Below the pieces are notes generated by a model. The model had not been told where the DNA came from. It searched no databases and was given only the letters and a program-made list of their open reading frames with translations. The translations under genes and the position numbers were made by a program. Shown here one piece after another: positions 34,401 to 45,571 of a DNA stretch of 64,000 bases. Positions within the stretch are counted from its first letter, which is position 1; the number at the start of each line of letters is the position of its first letter. The DNA comes from Persicaria tinctoria (lineage: Eukaryota; Streptophyta; Magnoliopsida; Caryophyllales; Polygonaceae), in contig JBANSL010000007.1 of assembly GCA_037127255.1 (NCBI GenBank), positions 65,271,038-65,335,037 on the forward strand, written 5' to 3'.

Positions 34401-36583
34401 GATAGAATTGGTAGTGCTTCGAGAATTATGAGTGAAGGATTTCTAGATGCGTTGTTGGGGGATTTTTAGCATAGGGAATGAATCGGGATTTATGAGTAGA
34501 GGTTAATATGGCTATTGAGGTATTTGAGGATGTGAGATGAGTCTTCGAGGAAAGGTAGGTAGCTAGGCAAGGATGTCGTTGAGATTTCTAGTAAGACTGT
34601 GTCCTTGAGGTTGAGATAGAGAGATTCGGAGCTTGGAATGAGGAAATTTGGGAATATGCTGAGACAAGGATCTAGAATAGGTAGGTTGAGGAGTCGTGGA
34701 TGTCCAGGTTTCATGAAATTCGGAAAAGAACAAGTAGGTAGAATATGTGATTGGTCATTGAGGATAGACGCGTGTGATGAGGAACTCGGTGATTCGTGGT
34801 TATGAGTTAGCACTAGACGATTTTTTTGCGTTGGAGTTGTCGAGAGTAGACGGCTGAGTGGATTCTAACAAGGTAGGATGCTTGTGTTGGTGATGCCGAG
34901 GATAATGATGGGAGTGTCAGGTGTGAGATAATTAGTATAAGTTGGGTTCTTAGAGGTGGATGGTTAGTGAGAGCGGTTAGTGGTGCGGGAAGTATGATCA
35001 GGTTAGCAAGGTGATTCAAGATGTCTCTTGGGAGATGGAGGTCAGGCGAAGTCTTGAGAGCCTAGGAAATGTAAGCGAGATCGTTAAGGAGTGTCTAGAT
35101 CGATCGTGAGGGAGGTTGAGTTGAGGATTTGAGATTCCTCTTAAAGGGTAATGATGGGACTAGTAGGGAATCCCTAGGACAAGGGTATGCTTATAGGGGG
35201 GTCTTGGTAGTTGGTCGAGTTGCGAGCTTGTCAGAATAGGGTACTGTGTGATTGGGAACTCCGAGATATGAGTTTTAGATGGTTGAGTGGAAGGTTAGGA
35301 CTTGAGCTTGGGATATTTAAGTCGATTGATCCTTAGATGACTTGGTGACTTAAGAGTTGGGAGACCTAGTAATTAGTTTGGGATGCAGGCCTTGAATTGC
35401 GGATAGTTATGAGGCTAGAAAGGTTGTGTACTAAGAAGAATGTAATGGTATTTAGAAGTAGTATTGGATTTGAGTTGGTAGACCTATGTGAGGTTGATCT
35501 TGATGAGAGAGATGAGGAGTAGTAGTCGTGTCTTGTTATGGTTGATAGTTATAAGCAAACTCTCTTGAGGATGTGATATAATGTATGCCTTACTTGGGGC
35601 CGAGTGTTGTGCGAATTCTATTCGATAGGCGATGATGATTCCTTGATGTATTGCCATAGGTGATAGTGAGCAGGTAGTACTAACAATAATTGTCCCCTGA
35701 AATTGATGAAATGTTAGAGTACGGAAGTACTTGTTTGCCTCTAATGTGATGATGCTTGATAGTTACCGCAAGTATGATGTGCCTATCTGACTGATATTAA
35801 GTGCAACTTCTGTTGTATGATATGATGAATTCTACTATGTACGATGACATGCTAGATCTGTTATGGCATGTGACTACCCTGACATGAGTATGATCTGTTT
35901 ATGAATCCATGATACGATTGATATCTTATACGATTGTTATATGTTATATGATGCCGTAAATTGGAATTGGTAGGATGCTAGAGCCGAGTTGATGAAATTT
36001 GATTCTGACTTGGAACCTAGGGAGGAAATATGGGATTAACCATTAGAGGTGGATGATTCCACCTCCTGAGATTTGAAACTTGCTTGACTAACGCCGGGTT
36101 TGATGGATTTGAACAGTGTTAAAAAAAAAAAAGAATTAACTTAGATTTTGAGCGACCGAAGGCGATCAAGAATTTCAATGATTTCGAGACCAATCCTTTT
36201 AAAATTGGGAAACCTTTTTAAAAAAAAAAAACTTTTTCGACCCGAGCTTGCATTGTAACGCCTCACGAAGTGGATACAAGCATTTATAGGGGCCCTTATA
36301 GATTGCTTGCTAAGACCTAGTGGAGATGCTATGATGTTTTTCGAGTTATGATATAACCGAGAAGTCGGGGTAAGAATGCGGTAAGGGCCCATACCACACT
36401 CTCGCTACGACCTATTGGGGATATTATGACCATGACGACGATACTGTGAGAATCTCATAAGGGCACTTATGAGGCACTTACGGGATCAATGAAATGGTTC
36501 TTGGACTCACCTACTTCCAGATCATCCCCTACCTTGTTTTAGTTTTAGTCTCGAGGACGAGACTTGTTTTTGGAGGTGGATGA
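31429..36583 (+). other. Interior of the LARD-like element, non-coding
   Basis: PBS at 31433-31445, then 5.1 kb in which no open frame exceeds 119 codons and none resembles gag or pol. About 33900-35600 is strikingly rich in G and A on the plus strand. The end 36551-36583 has CTCGAGGACGAGAC and a GGAGGTGGA purine tract. Confidence 0.75.
31433..31445 (+). other. Primer binding site, tRNA-Met type
   Basis: TGGTATCAGAGCC, four bases after the LTR end. The standard initiator-tRNA primer of many plant LTR elements. Confidence 0.88.
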
Positions 36584-39500
36584 TGTAAAGGCTCGGATTT
36601 TTACATCCTAATTTTTCGGAAAAAAAAAAGAGAAAATCAAAATGAATTTTAAAGCGGGATTTAGTGAAAAAAACTCTCCAACTCGGATTTTAATCTCATA
36701 AAGCGGATTTCCGACCTAAAATAAAATTTTAAAAACTAACTTGACACGGCGACATCCTTCTGTGGATTTTCAAAATCTAATTAACCGAGAGAGCGGACTT
36801 CGGGATTTGTTTCCGGTATTTCGAGATTTGGGTTTTGGGGCACCTTGTGACCTTTGTTTCTATCATTTTGTCTTCACCTTCTCTCTCTCTCTCTCTCTCC
36901 TAAAATCGGTAGCAGGCTACCAGCTCCATCCTTTTCCCAGCTGCCTACAGGTAACCGAAATTGGACAAGCATGAACCCTTCCTCTCTTCCCTTATCTCTT
37001 ACTATACCCAATTTGTGGAAAGTCCCAAGACTCCCCCCTTTTTATTTCCATTGCATGCAGCCTTACCCAGAGGAACCCACAGACTTTCACCCCTCTTTAA
37101 CTTGCATCCAAACAAGCCTATTTCTTTTCTTCTTTGACTGCAGACAACCCCATCCTCACACCACTCTCCATCTCCCTGTTCCACCTCTCCTCCTCGAGCA
37201 TCAGCCGGCGACCTACAGCTCCTTCCTTGTGTTCGGTTCAGCAGCCCGACAGCAGCCCGAGCGCTCCCAAGCCACACGGAGCACCTCCTTGAGCGCCTCC
37301 CTGATTGCAGCTCCGAGCACCCAGGCGCTGTCCGAGCCCGCCTTCCTTCTCCTCCCTCTGTTAATTCTGTTTCCACTCAAATCGACCGGTATGAGCTTCT
37401 CTCCTCCTCCTTCCTCCCTACAATGGTGTGAAGCTCTGTTTTTAAACTCTCTCTTTCGTTTGAGGTCAAGACCGATGCAATTACATCTCCGGTGAGACCC
37501 AATCGCGCACCGACGACGTTCTCCGGCGAGTCGACTCCCCTCGGTGAGCTTCGAACCCTCTTCCTTCCTTTGTTTCCGTTCTTGGGTGCTTCATGATCAT
37601 TTTACCTTACTTGGTCGGATAGAATGTGAGTCGAGAGCGGGTGAGAGCGAGGCAGCTCCGGCGAGACCGAGAGCTATAGGCGAGGATGAGAGCGAGTTGG
37701 GGCTAGGGGGGTCTGAGTGTGCGAGAGAGTGGTGCAAGGGCGGTCGAGTTCGAGGTAGCCACGAAGAGCTCGAATCAAAGGCCGGACGAGGAAGAATGAA
37801 GAACAGAGCGGGGCGGCGATTTCTAGAAATTCGAACAGAGCTCTCGGGAGGAAGATGGGTGAACAGTACCCTCTCCCCATCTCTCTTTCTCCACCCGTGG
37901 GCTCCTTCCCATGTCATCGCCACCTCAGCACCCATGGGTCCCTTTCCTTCATTTTGTTTGAAATTCTGGAAGAAAGAAAAGATTGGGTTTGGGTTTTAGG
38001 TGTGGATTTGGGCCTTTTCTACTTTCTAAAATAAAGAGGAAGGATATGGGCCTATTTGTTTTCTAACTTAACAATCTAATGGGTTGGGGTTTAAATGTCC
38101 GAATATAAGAGAGAATTTGGGCTAAATTTGTTATTTCAAAAATTTGAGGAAAAAGGCCCGATTTTGGAATTTTATAATTATAAGGGTGAGTTTTAGTGAT
38201 CTAAAAAGGGATGATTTTATTAAATGAAAATGGTTGGGATTTTAGAAATATTTTATGAAAGTATTCATAAGAAAATGGTATTAAAAAAATATTAAATATT
38301 ATTATTTGAGTTTAAAGTATAAAATATTATCATTAAGATTTAAAGATATAATATCATAGGAATTTAAGACAAATGAAATATAACAAGACTTGGAGATTTA
38401 AAAGGGCATTATCGTAATTTACGTCGAAAAAGGGACAGAATTTCTAACTAGTTGATTCGGATTTTGAAGCGGTTTCGGGACTAACTCGGGAATTATATGA
38501 TCGGTGACTAACTAGCATGATTGATGTGAATGGTTGACTAATATCATGGTTGGTGTGTCCTAATGGCATGAATGAATGACTAACAGCATGATAAGATGTT
38601 AGAATTTCGTATCGTTTGACTTATGCCTCATGAGCTATGATTAATATGATGAAATTTGAAGATATACGATCATGCGGATATATGAGTATTATTGCAAATA
38701 TACGAATGTGGCGAAATGGAATGATGAGAATGATATGGTCTTATGGAATGTGATGAAATTATGAATGGTTGAACTTGATGAGATGATGATTATGATGTAG
38801 TTATACTTTATTGAGTGATGTGTGCTTGCGGGATTGGATGGTTAAATGTAGACTTATATGGACGTTATGATATGTATCTAGGTGATCTTTAATCTATCGT
38901 AATGCTTGTCTCGCTGTTCTGCACCGCCAGGTAAGTCTCTTCGGAGCTTACTCAGATTGAATAGAGCTATTCCCTGCTTTAGGTGCATGATATACTAGGT
39001 GCTTGCATTCATGATCAGCATGCCATGTAGTACCATGCTAGGTTGCATCGACCGTTGAGCATTCTATTTCTTTATGTGTAAGTAAACAGAACGGCCGTTA
39101 TCTGTGAAGTAACTAGAGTCATTGGTAGGGTTATAGGACGACCTAGTCTCATCGCGTCCCGTCCTGAGTCAATCGAGTCATGAACTTCCTTATATTATGA
39201 GATGCCTGTGGGCTTTATTGTGGAGCGGATTAGGCATGCGTGCCACCCGATTATGATGGAATGCATTCACGAGCTGGCCAGTCTCCGCCCTATCGGAAGG
39301 GGGTGGAGGTAGGAGAGGGATATGCCACTTGGTATTCTGTGCTAAGGCCTTATTATTATTATGTACTTGATCTTAGGAGCATGTTAGTGTGTTAATATCC
39401 CGCTATGCATCTAGAAGCATCTTTATTAGGTATAGCGTATATGTGTGCTTAGGGTTGGGATGCAGAGCTAAAGTGGGCATCGATCTGATCCCGCCCCCTA

Positions 39501-39919
39501 TCAATTTTTTTAGGTGTCCGTTATGCTTACTACTATCGATGCTGATTTGAGTCCATGACCGCTGGGTCTAACATGGCGGAAAGATCGAGAGTTGAGATTC
39601 CAACTTCACCAATTTAATTACGGCTCGAATTTGAACGGTTGATCATATTTTGACCCAGCTCTGCCGTGGCACCCCTTTGTATTATGCTTTACTTCCGCTA
39701 TTTGTGTGACCTTTGGTTTTCCACGCTTAGACTTATGACAGGTACAGGGGACTTCCCCGGGGATTCCAACGATCCCTTCGAATTTTGGGTGTGAATTCCC
39801 ACTTGAAAACATTAGAGTAGAATTTCAAACCTTCAACCTGTACTCGGGGCGCAAGATCCTAACGAGGGGTTTTCATCCCTCGAAACGTAACCCGGGAATC
39901 ATAATTCCGGGCCATTACA
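36584..39919 (+). repeat. 3' LTR of the LARD-like element (3336 bp)
   Basis: Copy of 28101-31428; the (CT)n tract is longer by two or three units. It ends GGGCCATTACA. Confidence 0.92.
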
Positions 39920-39924
39920 GAATA

Positions 39925-40455
39925 TATGAACGAATTTGTGGTCAAGTATAGATACAAATATAGGAATGAATTTGGGGACAAATATAGAGACAAATATAGG
40001 AACGAATTTGGAGACAAGTATAGAGACGGATATAGGAACAACTTTGGGTACGAGTATAGAGACAAATATAGGAACAAATTTAGAGGCGATACTTGGGGTG
40101 ATTTGAGTGCAGAAGTAGAGATGAATGTTGCGATGAATTTAAAGACCAAAATAGGTATATATTTTGTGACGTTTATAGGGGCGAATATAGGGACAAAAAT
40201 AAGGACGGATATAAGGCATCACAATTATGGTTACTATTGGGGACATTCTAAGTCGTATCGGAAGTTGTTGGTAATAGCGAAGGAATTGGGGATTAATTTA
40301 AAACTCATCCCTAAATGTGTCGCTAAGTGTTGTTGCTATTTACCATCGCTACTTTTAGGGACAAATAGCCAATCCGTCCCTAAATCTGTCTCTAATGTGT
40401 TTAGGGACGACCATTTGTCCCCAAATCCGTTCCTAATGGTCGTCCCTATTTCACA
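39925..40455. repeat. CACTA subterminal array, right side, second part
   Basis: About twenty units such as GGAACGAATTTGGAGACAAG to about 40210, then more widely spaced GTCCCTAAAT and GGGACGACCATT motifs to the terminal inverted repeat. The 231-codon open frame over this array is a by-product of the repeats. Confidence 0.78.
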
Positions 40456-40470
40456 CTATTTTATTAGTGT

Positions 40471-40614
40471 CCTCCGCCGTTGGCGTTTTATGCTGGTGGA
40501 GGAGGCGACAATTTCAATGGCGGCGGTGGTGGTGGAGGTAGTGGTGGTGGTGAGGGAGGTGGAGACGGAGGTGAGAGCCGGAAGGAAGAGTATAAGGAAG
40601 CCACAGAGGTTTGA
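40471..40614 (+). pseudogene. Glycine-rich exon remnant interrupted by the CACTA element
   Basis: The frame reads PPPLAFYAGGGGDNFNG, a run of Gly with Ser, Glu and Asp, then SRKEEYKEATEV and TGA at 40612. If the CACTA element and one TCC copy are removed, the frame continues leftwards into 9349-9390 (AVPKVKRLSLS). A PPLAF motif followed by a Gly-rich linker occurs in plastid RETICULATA-related proteins near the N-terminus; the similarity is short and the assignment weak. The frame is closed on both sides, so this is a remnant. Confidence 0.4.
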
Positions 40615-40699
40615 GCTATGAGATCTGGCGATGAACAGATGCAACGATAAAGTCAGCGTTAGTTTAATTAAAAAAAGAGAAACGAAAGGTCGTTGGGTA

Positions 40700-41222
40700 C
40701 AGTGGCGGGGCCAGGATGAAATCCATGGGGTGCTAAAAATATTTCGTAAAATATTTTTTTTATACCTATTCAGAAGATTTTTACAAAAATATTGAATAAA
40801 TACTAAAATTGTGATATATTTATGATATTTTTAGTTAAATAGTTGAAAGAAACAAAGAAATATAGGGAAAAAAATCAAGAAGAATTCATTTTAAAAGAAT
40901 ATTGAAGGAAAACATTAAATTTAAATATGACATGACATTTTTTAATTGAAATAGTTTAAAGAAATTTAAAATATACAAAGAAATCCCTAAATAGTTATGT
41001 GGAATAATGATATAATAAAACAAATAAAAAGTGAAGAGTTTGAGATTTGAACCCAAGACCATTTAAATCCCTAAATAATTATGTGGATAGTAATTCTACT
41101 TCAAATATCACTTAAAAATCTTATATTACTTTAAATATACTAAATATATGTAAAAACAATTATTATTTTTTGTTTTTTTTTCCGGCCAGGGGGTGCTCGA
41201 GCACCCCCCAGCTCCGTCCTTG
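40700..41222. mobile_element. hAT MITE
   Basis: Termini CAGTGGCGGGGCCAGGA and, inverted, CAAGGACGGAGCTGGGG. A perfect 8-bp duplication GTTGGGTA flanks it (40692-40699, 41223-41230). Near the right end GGGGGTGCTCGAGCACCCCC forms a perfect 20-bp palindrome. AT-rich and non-coding inside. Confidence 0.92.
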
Positions 41223-41230
41223 GTTGGGTA

Positions 41231-41566
41231 GGTTAAGAGGGATATACATTTTATAAATTAGTTCAAAGGGTAGGACACTCTACCAATTAGAACAAACACT
41301 TATACCTTCGACACAAATTTTCTCAATAATAAACACTTCATAAATAATTTTACAGAATTTTTGTCAAACACCCTCTGATAATAACCCGAGCCGAGCTTGA
41401 ATAAGTCATTATTTTAGAAAGACAACTAGGCCTTTAGCGCTTACTAATTCATTTTTCTCTATGAGAGAAGGCAAGTTCTCAATCATTCATAATGAAATAA
41501 TTCAAAATGCTTTAATAATTCACATACGTAATTGACTTGACTTTTAATCTGTTTGTTTCCTTGTTA
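41231..41566. other. Unrecognised AT-rich sequence
   Basis: No coding potential or element ends seen. Confidence 0.4.
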
Positions 41567-41791
41567 CTGCCTCCGTCTTCAAATATATTTAGTTTGACTT
41601 TTTTATATGATTTTTAAAAAGTTAAAAACTATATAAAATATTAAAAAAAAATTATTAAATTTTTAAAATATTATAATACTCATTATTAATAAATATAATA
41701 TTAATTTAAAATATTAATATTTTATATATTTTTTAACTCTTTAAAAAACCTGTTAAAAAGTAAAATCACCTATATTTTGAGACGGAGACGG
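41567..41791. mobile_element. Stowaway-like MITE
   Basis: Left end CTGCCTCCGTCTTCAAATAT and right end inverted CCGTCTCCGTCTCAAAATAT, flanked by TA on both sides. The CTCCGTC core is typical of Stowaway/mariner MITEs. Confidence 0.72.
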
Positions 41792-42019
41792 TATTTTTTA
41801 TTACCAGTTACCACCGATGGTAGATATGTAAGTAGAATTATCAATGTTTTGATTGATTTCCACCGATGGTAGATAGGTAAGTAGGTTTATCAATTAGATT
41901 ATATTTTATAAAAAAAAAGTTAGAAATATTAGAAATATTAATTTTTTATTCTTTGTTTTTTTCCGTTAAATCATTCTATTCTCTCATGTTTACTTAATTT
42001 ATATCAGTAATTAACGTCT

Positions 42020-42321
42020 CAAACATCCTTCAACTTCGTATGCGGTGTCTGCAAGCCACTTACTGCGGAGCTGTGGGCGATCTACCATGGACCGAAAGAG
42101 GCAAGAAGGTTGTGTCTGATCCTTGAGTCAGATTCAATTCCGGCTTGCGATCTAGTCAAAAGGAAGGACAAAGGGGTAAAGGCGGATTTCCAGCTTGTCA
42201 AACAATGCAGAGCATGGGCAACGGAGGAGGACTGGACAGTTCAAGTGTGCCATGTCAAGCGCCAAGCCAATAAAGATAGCCGGATATCCACCAACTTTTT
42301 CTCTGCAGCCAATCTGTGATC
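42020..42321 (+). pseudogene. RNase H domain fragment of a plant LINE
   Basis: The frame open from about 42020 includes PLTAELWAIYHGPKEARR, LILESDS and VCHVKRQANKDS, the pattern of the RVT_3-type RNase H domain at the C-terminus of plant non-LTR retrotransposons (conserved Glu in the AEL segment, Asp in ESD). The usual DxLA-type end is lost. The 3' UTR may continue to 42422, where the foldback MITE inserted. Confidence 0.7.
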
Positions 42322-42732
42322 GACATGTGTCCCATACCCGAAATGGCTGTGCATGTGTCCCATAGTGTCAAATTTTTTGCTACAGCTCATGCATCCCAAA
42401 CTTATTGCTGTAATTTGTTTTTGGCAAAAATGCATAAAACCACCCACTATTCATTGTTATTTGCAAATAACCACCCCTTATTAAAAAAAATTGTCAAATA
42501 ACCACCCACTATTCATTGTTGTTTGCAAATAACCACTCCTTATTAAAAAATTGTCAAATAACCACTCATTAAATATAGGTTATTTGCAACTAACCACCCA
42601 TACCCCTTTTCTTGTTAAATCTCACTTAATTTAATATGAAAAGACAATTATACCCCTATTACTTAATGTTTCATTTTTAGTAAAAAGACAATTATACTTC
42701 TCTTTGTTGCTTGATTTTTCAGGTATTACAAT

Positions 42733-43378
42733 CAGACCTTTCAAATGGGTCATTCGGGTCGGGTCACTTTGGGTCCCGAGTAAAACGGGTTCCGGGTACA
42801 TCCAGGTTGTCTCGAACGCGGGTTTGACCGAGTTTCGGGTCATTTTGGGTCGATTTTAGGTTTGTCAATTTATAAATAAATTTTTAATCTGGGTTTCGGG
42901 ACATTTGATATTTTATATATTATTAAAAAGAAAAAATTTGATATTTTATATATTATTACATTTTATTAAAAATTACGTGAAATAATAAAAATCAAATGTT
43001 TTTAATAAGATGTAATAATATATAAAATATCAAATTTTTAAAAAAATTGTTTAAAATTTTGATATTTATACATTATTACATTTTATTAAAAATTACGAGA
43101 AATAATAAAATTGGAATATTTTAGATCAGATATAGTATATAATTACAAGCACTATGATTTATGAACAACGTCTTTAATTGTAAAATTTTAAAATTATCCA
43201 AAATTATCAAATCATGATTTTTTTAATTTAAAAAGGAAAAAATTGACAAACCCAAAATCGACCCAAAATGACCCAAAACTCGGTAAAACCCGGGTTCGAG
43301 ACAACCTGGATGTACCCGGAACCAGTTTTACTCGGGACCCGAAGTGACCCGACCCGAATGACCCATTTCATAGGTCTA
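42733..43378. mobile_element. hAT MITE (CGGGTC-rich family) at the centre of the foldback
   Basis: Left end CAGACCTTTCAAATGGGTCA, right end inverted TAGACCTATGAAATGGGTCA. 8-bp duplication ATTACAAT/ATTATAAT (7 of 8). The right arm closely matches the right arm of 46189-46916. Confidence 0.85.
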
Positions 43379-43597
43379 ATTATAATACCTGAAAAATCAA
43401 GCAACAAAGAGAAGTATGTCTTTTTACTAAAAATGAAACATTAAAGAATAGGGTTATAATTGTCTTTTCATATTAAACTAAGTGAGGTTTAACAAGAAAA
43501 GGGGTATGGGTGGTTAGTTGCAAACAATATATATTTAATGGGTGGTTTTTTGAAATGTTTTTAATAAGGGGTGGTTATTTACAAACAACAATGAATA

Positions 43598-43797
43598 TGT
43601 TAGGACCTTGAGTATGCTTCCATGGAGAATTGAGAGAGAAGAGAGATTAGAGAAGGAGAGAGCGAGAGGTTGAAGACGATAGAATGATTTCTGTATATTC
43701 ATGAATGATTAGTACAATACCTCTTGTGGGTATTTATAACCCATTTCCTAATTTCTTAGTAATTACACATATTGCCCCCATTATTCTAATCCTAACA
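43598..43797 (-). mobile_element. Solo LTR, 200 bp, probably Ty1/copia
   Basis: Starts TGTTAGGACC and ends CCTAACA; GAATA on both sides (43593-43597, 43798-43802). On the minus strand TATAAATA (43731-43738) lies about 60 bp after the LTR start, which sets the orientation. CT-rich sequence follows, as in many short copia LTRs. Confidence 0.9.
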
Positions 43798-44054
43798 GAA
43801 TAGTGGGTGGTTATTTGACAATTTTTTAATAAGGGGTGGTTATTTGCAAACAACAATGAATAGTGGGTAGTTTTATGCATTTTTGCCATTTTTTTTTTGT
43901 TGTGGTGTATTTGATTCAATATATTATGCTTGTATAAACATTTATAAAATGTTTGGTTAAAAAAATACAAGATATTTAAAATATTGTAATTTTAAAATAA
44001 AATATCTAAAAATTAATTATATTAAGTTTATATATAAAGTAATTATAAACATAA

Positions 44055-44425
44055 CCCAATTTTCTGTATTTGGAGCAAGATACTTGTCGTACGCTGATGT
44101 GCCGCTGACCTACGGTGCTTCTTCAGGGTAGTGCTTGGCTTCGCCCTTCGTCTACGTCCTCGTCTTATTCAGTTTAATTGTATTTAGTTTCGCTTTTTGA
44201 AGAGTTCTTGCCTGTATTTTGCACCATCCTTGTATTTTTATATTTTCTTAGACGGTTATCTGTCTGCCGACTTATCGGCTATCGAGGTTCAGAGTTGTCT
44301 GATCTCGAATTTTTTCCTAATTAAAAAAAAAATTTCTTTTTTACCCTTTGACTAAAAAAATTAAAAAAAAAACTTGCTTTTAAACCCAATTCAGTATTTG
44401 GAGCAAGATAGTTGTCCTACGCTGA
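44055..44425 (+). mobile_element. 5'-truncated LINE 3' end with long target duplication
   Basis: About 40 bp containing GTATTTGGAGCAAGATA and CTACGCTGAT or GTACGCTGAT occur at 44055-44098 and again at 44382-44425. Between them is a sequence with GACGGTTATCTGTCTGCCGA and an A-rich tail (44325-44380), the look of a plant LINE 3' UTR. The two copies differ at several positions, so the event is old or the tail has been rearranged. Confidence 0.5.
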
Positions 44426-44793
44426 TAAACTTGCTTTTACGGTCTCTCTCTATATTTAATTATAATATATATATATCGTCTTCTTCAGAGCCGCTTTTGG
44501 AGTTATGAAGAGATTGGCCTGTTGAAGAAGGACCTTGCTCTGGCCTTTTGGAGTTATATTTTGCCGCTAGCTCATCCAAACTGTAGGTGCAACCGTGCAA
44601 GGCATTGCACACTGATCCAGACGCTCCTCGCTAGAGATAAACAAGGTGTGATTTGTGGAATTGATCTATCCATCATTTAATTATTTACCTGTATTTGTCA
44701 TGTTTGTTTTATTTGGTTTTTTCGCGTGTGTTAACGATCCTGTCATAATTATTAATGGTTGATGTTGCTTGTCCACAATCCTTCATCATGATA
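44426..44793. other. Unrecognised sequence
   Basis: No coding region identified; includes a short stretch with moderate GC (44480-44640). Confidence 0.3.
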
Positions 44794-45014
44794 CTCCATC
44801 AGTTAAAAAATACATGGACTTTTAGCATTCACGTACACTGTTTTAGTGGTTAAAAACTATATAAAATATTAATTTTTTTATTCAGTTTTTTTAACAATTA
44901 CAAACTTATTGTCAATAAGTTTATAATTGTTAAAAAAAATTAATAAAATATTTTATATAATTTTTAACTCCTAAAACAACTTACGTAAAATCATGTATTT
45001 TTGGACGGAGGTAG
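44794..45014. mobile_element. Stowaway-like MITE
   Basis: Left end CTCCATCAGTTAAAAAATAC, right end inverted CTACCTCCGTCCAAAAATAC, with TA outside each end. Inner arms are AT-rich inverted repeats. Confidence 0.65.
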
Positions 45015-45571
45015 TATCTTTTATCTTTTAACACAATTAAATAATGGCATTCATCATACAATAATAAGATGCTAGCCCAGATTTGTTTTTAATTTTTATA
45101 AAAGCGACTCTAATCCATATTCAAAAAATGGTAATAAAATTATTACGGAGTATTTAAAACACCGACCTATCATTTTTTCTTCAATTTGTGGGTGTTTATC
45201 AAGTCACTGATCGATTTTGCAACTCTCAACCGTGCACTCCCGCTCCCCTCTCTCGAGTTACTAATCTCTAGGAGTAGGTGCGGGACGGGAACGAGATGGA
45301 GTCGTCGTGTATCCTTTCTCATGTCATTTTTTCATAACAGATCCGGAACAGGATTCACCTTTTTATTTTGAATTCGGGCTTTGTCCCTCCTGAGACAGTA
45401 CGGGCATTATCCCTTAAATAAAAACAATATAAAAAAAATTCAAATTTCAAAATTCAAAATATATTTCCAATACATTTTTTCTTTTGATTTCCAAATAAAT
45501 CTACATTTTTTCAGTTTGTAGATTCTTTCAAGAAAAAAATTACTGAAGAATCAACTAAATTGGGAGAGCTA
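45015..45571. other. Unrecognised sequence
   Basis: 45245-45420 is moderately GC-rich, with no recognisable product. 45552-45571 is the left target duplication of the next LINE. Confidence 0.35.

Larger units (their letters stand above)
28101..39919 (+). mobile_element. Large non-coding LTR retrotransposon (LARD-like, chromovirus-related)
   Basis: Two LTRs of 3328 and 3336 bp enclose 5155 bp. The 5-bp duplication GAATA flanks it (28096-28100, 39920-39924). Primer site TGGTATCAGAGCC, tRNA-Met type, lies at 31433; CTCGAGGACGAG and a purine-rich end precede the 3' LTR. No gag or pol could be found in the interior. Long LTRs and the tRNA-Met primer suggest a derivative of the Tekay/Del group (inference). 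The LTRs differ by about 2 percent in the part compared by eye, mainly transitions. Confidence 0.9.
9391..40469. mobile_element. CACTA-type DNA transposon, enlarged by nested insertions
   Basis: Left terminus CACTACTAAAATAG (9391-9404) and the reverse complement of the right terminus, CACTAATAAAATAG (40456-40469), match at 13 of 14 bases, and similarity runs on into a GGGACG/GGACGG segment. The three bases outside are TCC on both sides (9388-9390 and 40470-40472), the 3-bp duplication expected for CACTA elements. Reading inward from both ends, GGACGG-type repeats are followed by GTCTCC/GTCCC-type repeats. Removing the recognised nested elements leaves about 6.5 kb, a normal size. No TNPD-type transposase is recognised, so it is probably non-autonomous. 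Confidence 0.75.
42423..43887. mobile_element. Foldback MITE carrying two nested elements
   Basis: Terminal sequence GGCAAAAATGCATAAAACC at 42423 is mirrored at the right end (43869-43887). The arms (42423-42732 and 43379-43887 without the solo LTR) are reverse complements of about 300 bp and meet at a near palindrome CAGGTATTA/TAATACCTG. Each arm contains two direct copies of a unit with AAATAACCACCC. The centre holds the hAT MITE 42733-43378 and the right arm the solo LTR 43598-43797. The target duplication is unclear because flanks are T-rich. Confidence 0.85.

Noticed and set aside
9391..40469. Two separate CACTA elements instead of one
   Set aside because: Matching TCC on the outer sides and mirrored arrays fit one element better, though related full-length copies would be needed to settle it.
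39926..40621. 231-codon plus-strand frame
   Set aside because: Crosses the CACTA subterminal array and the transposon border, so it is a composite of repeats and flank.
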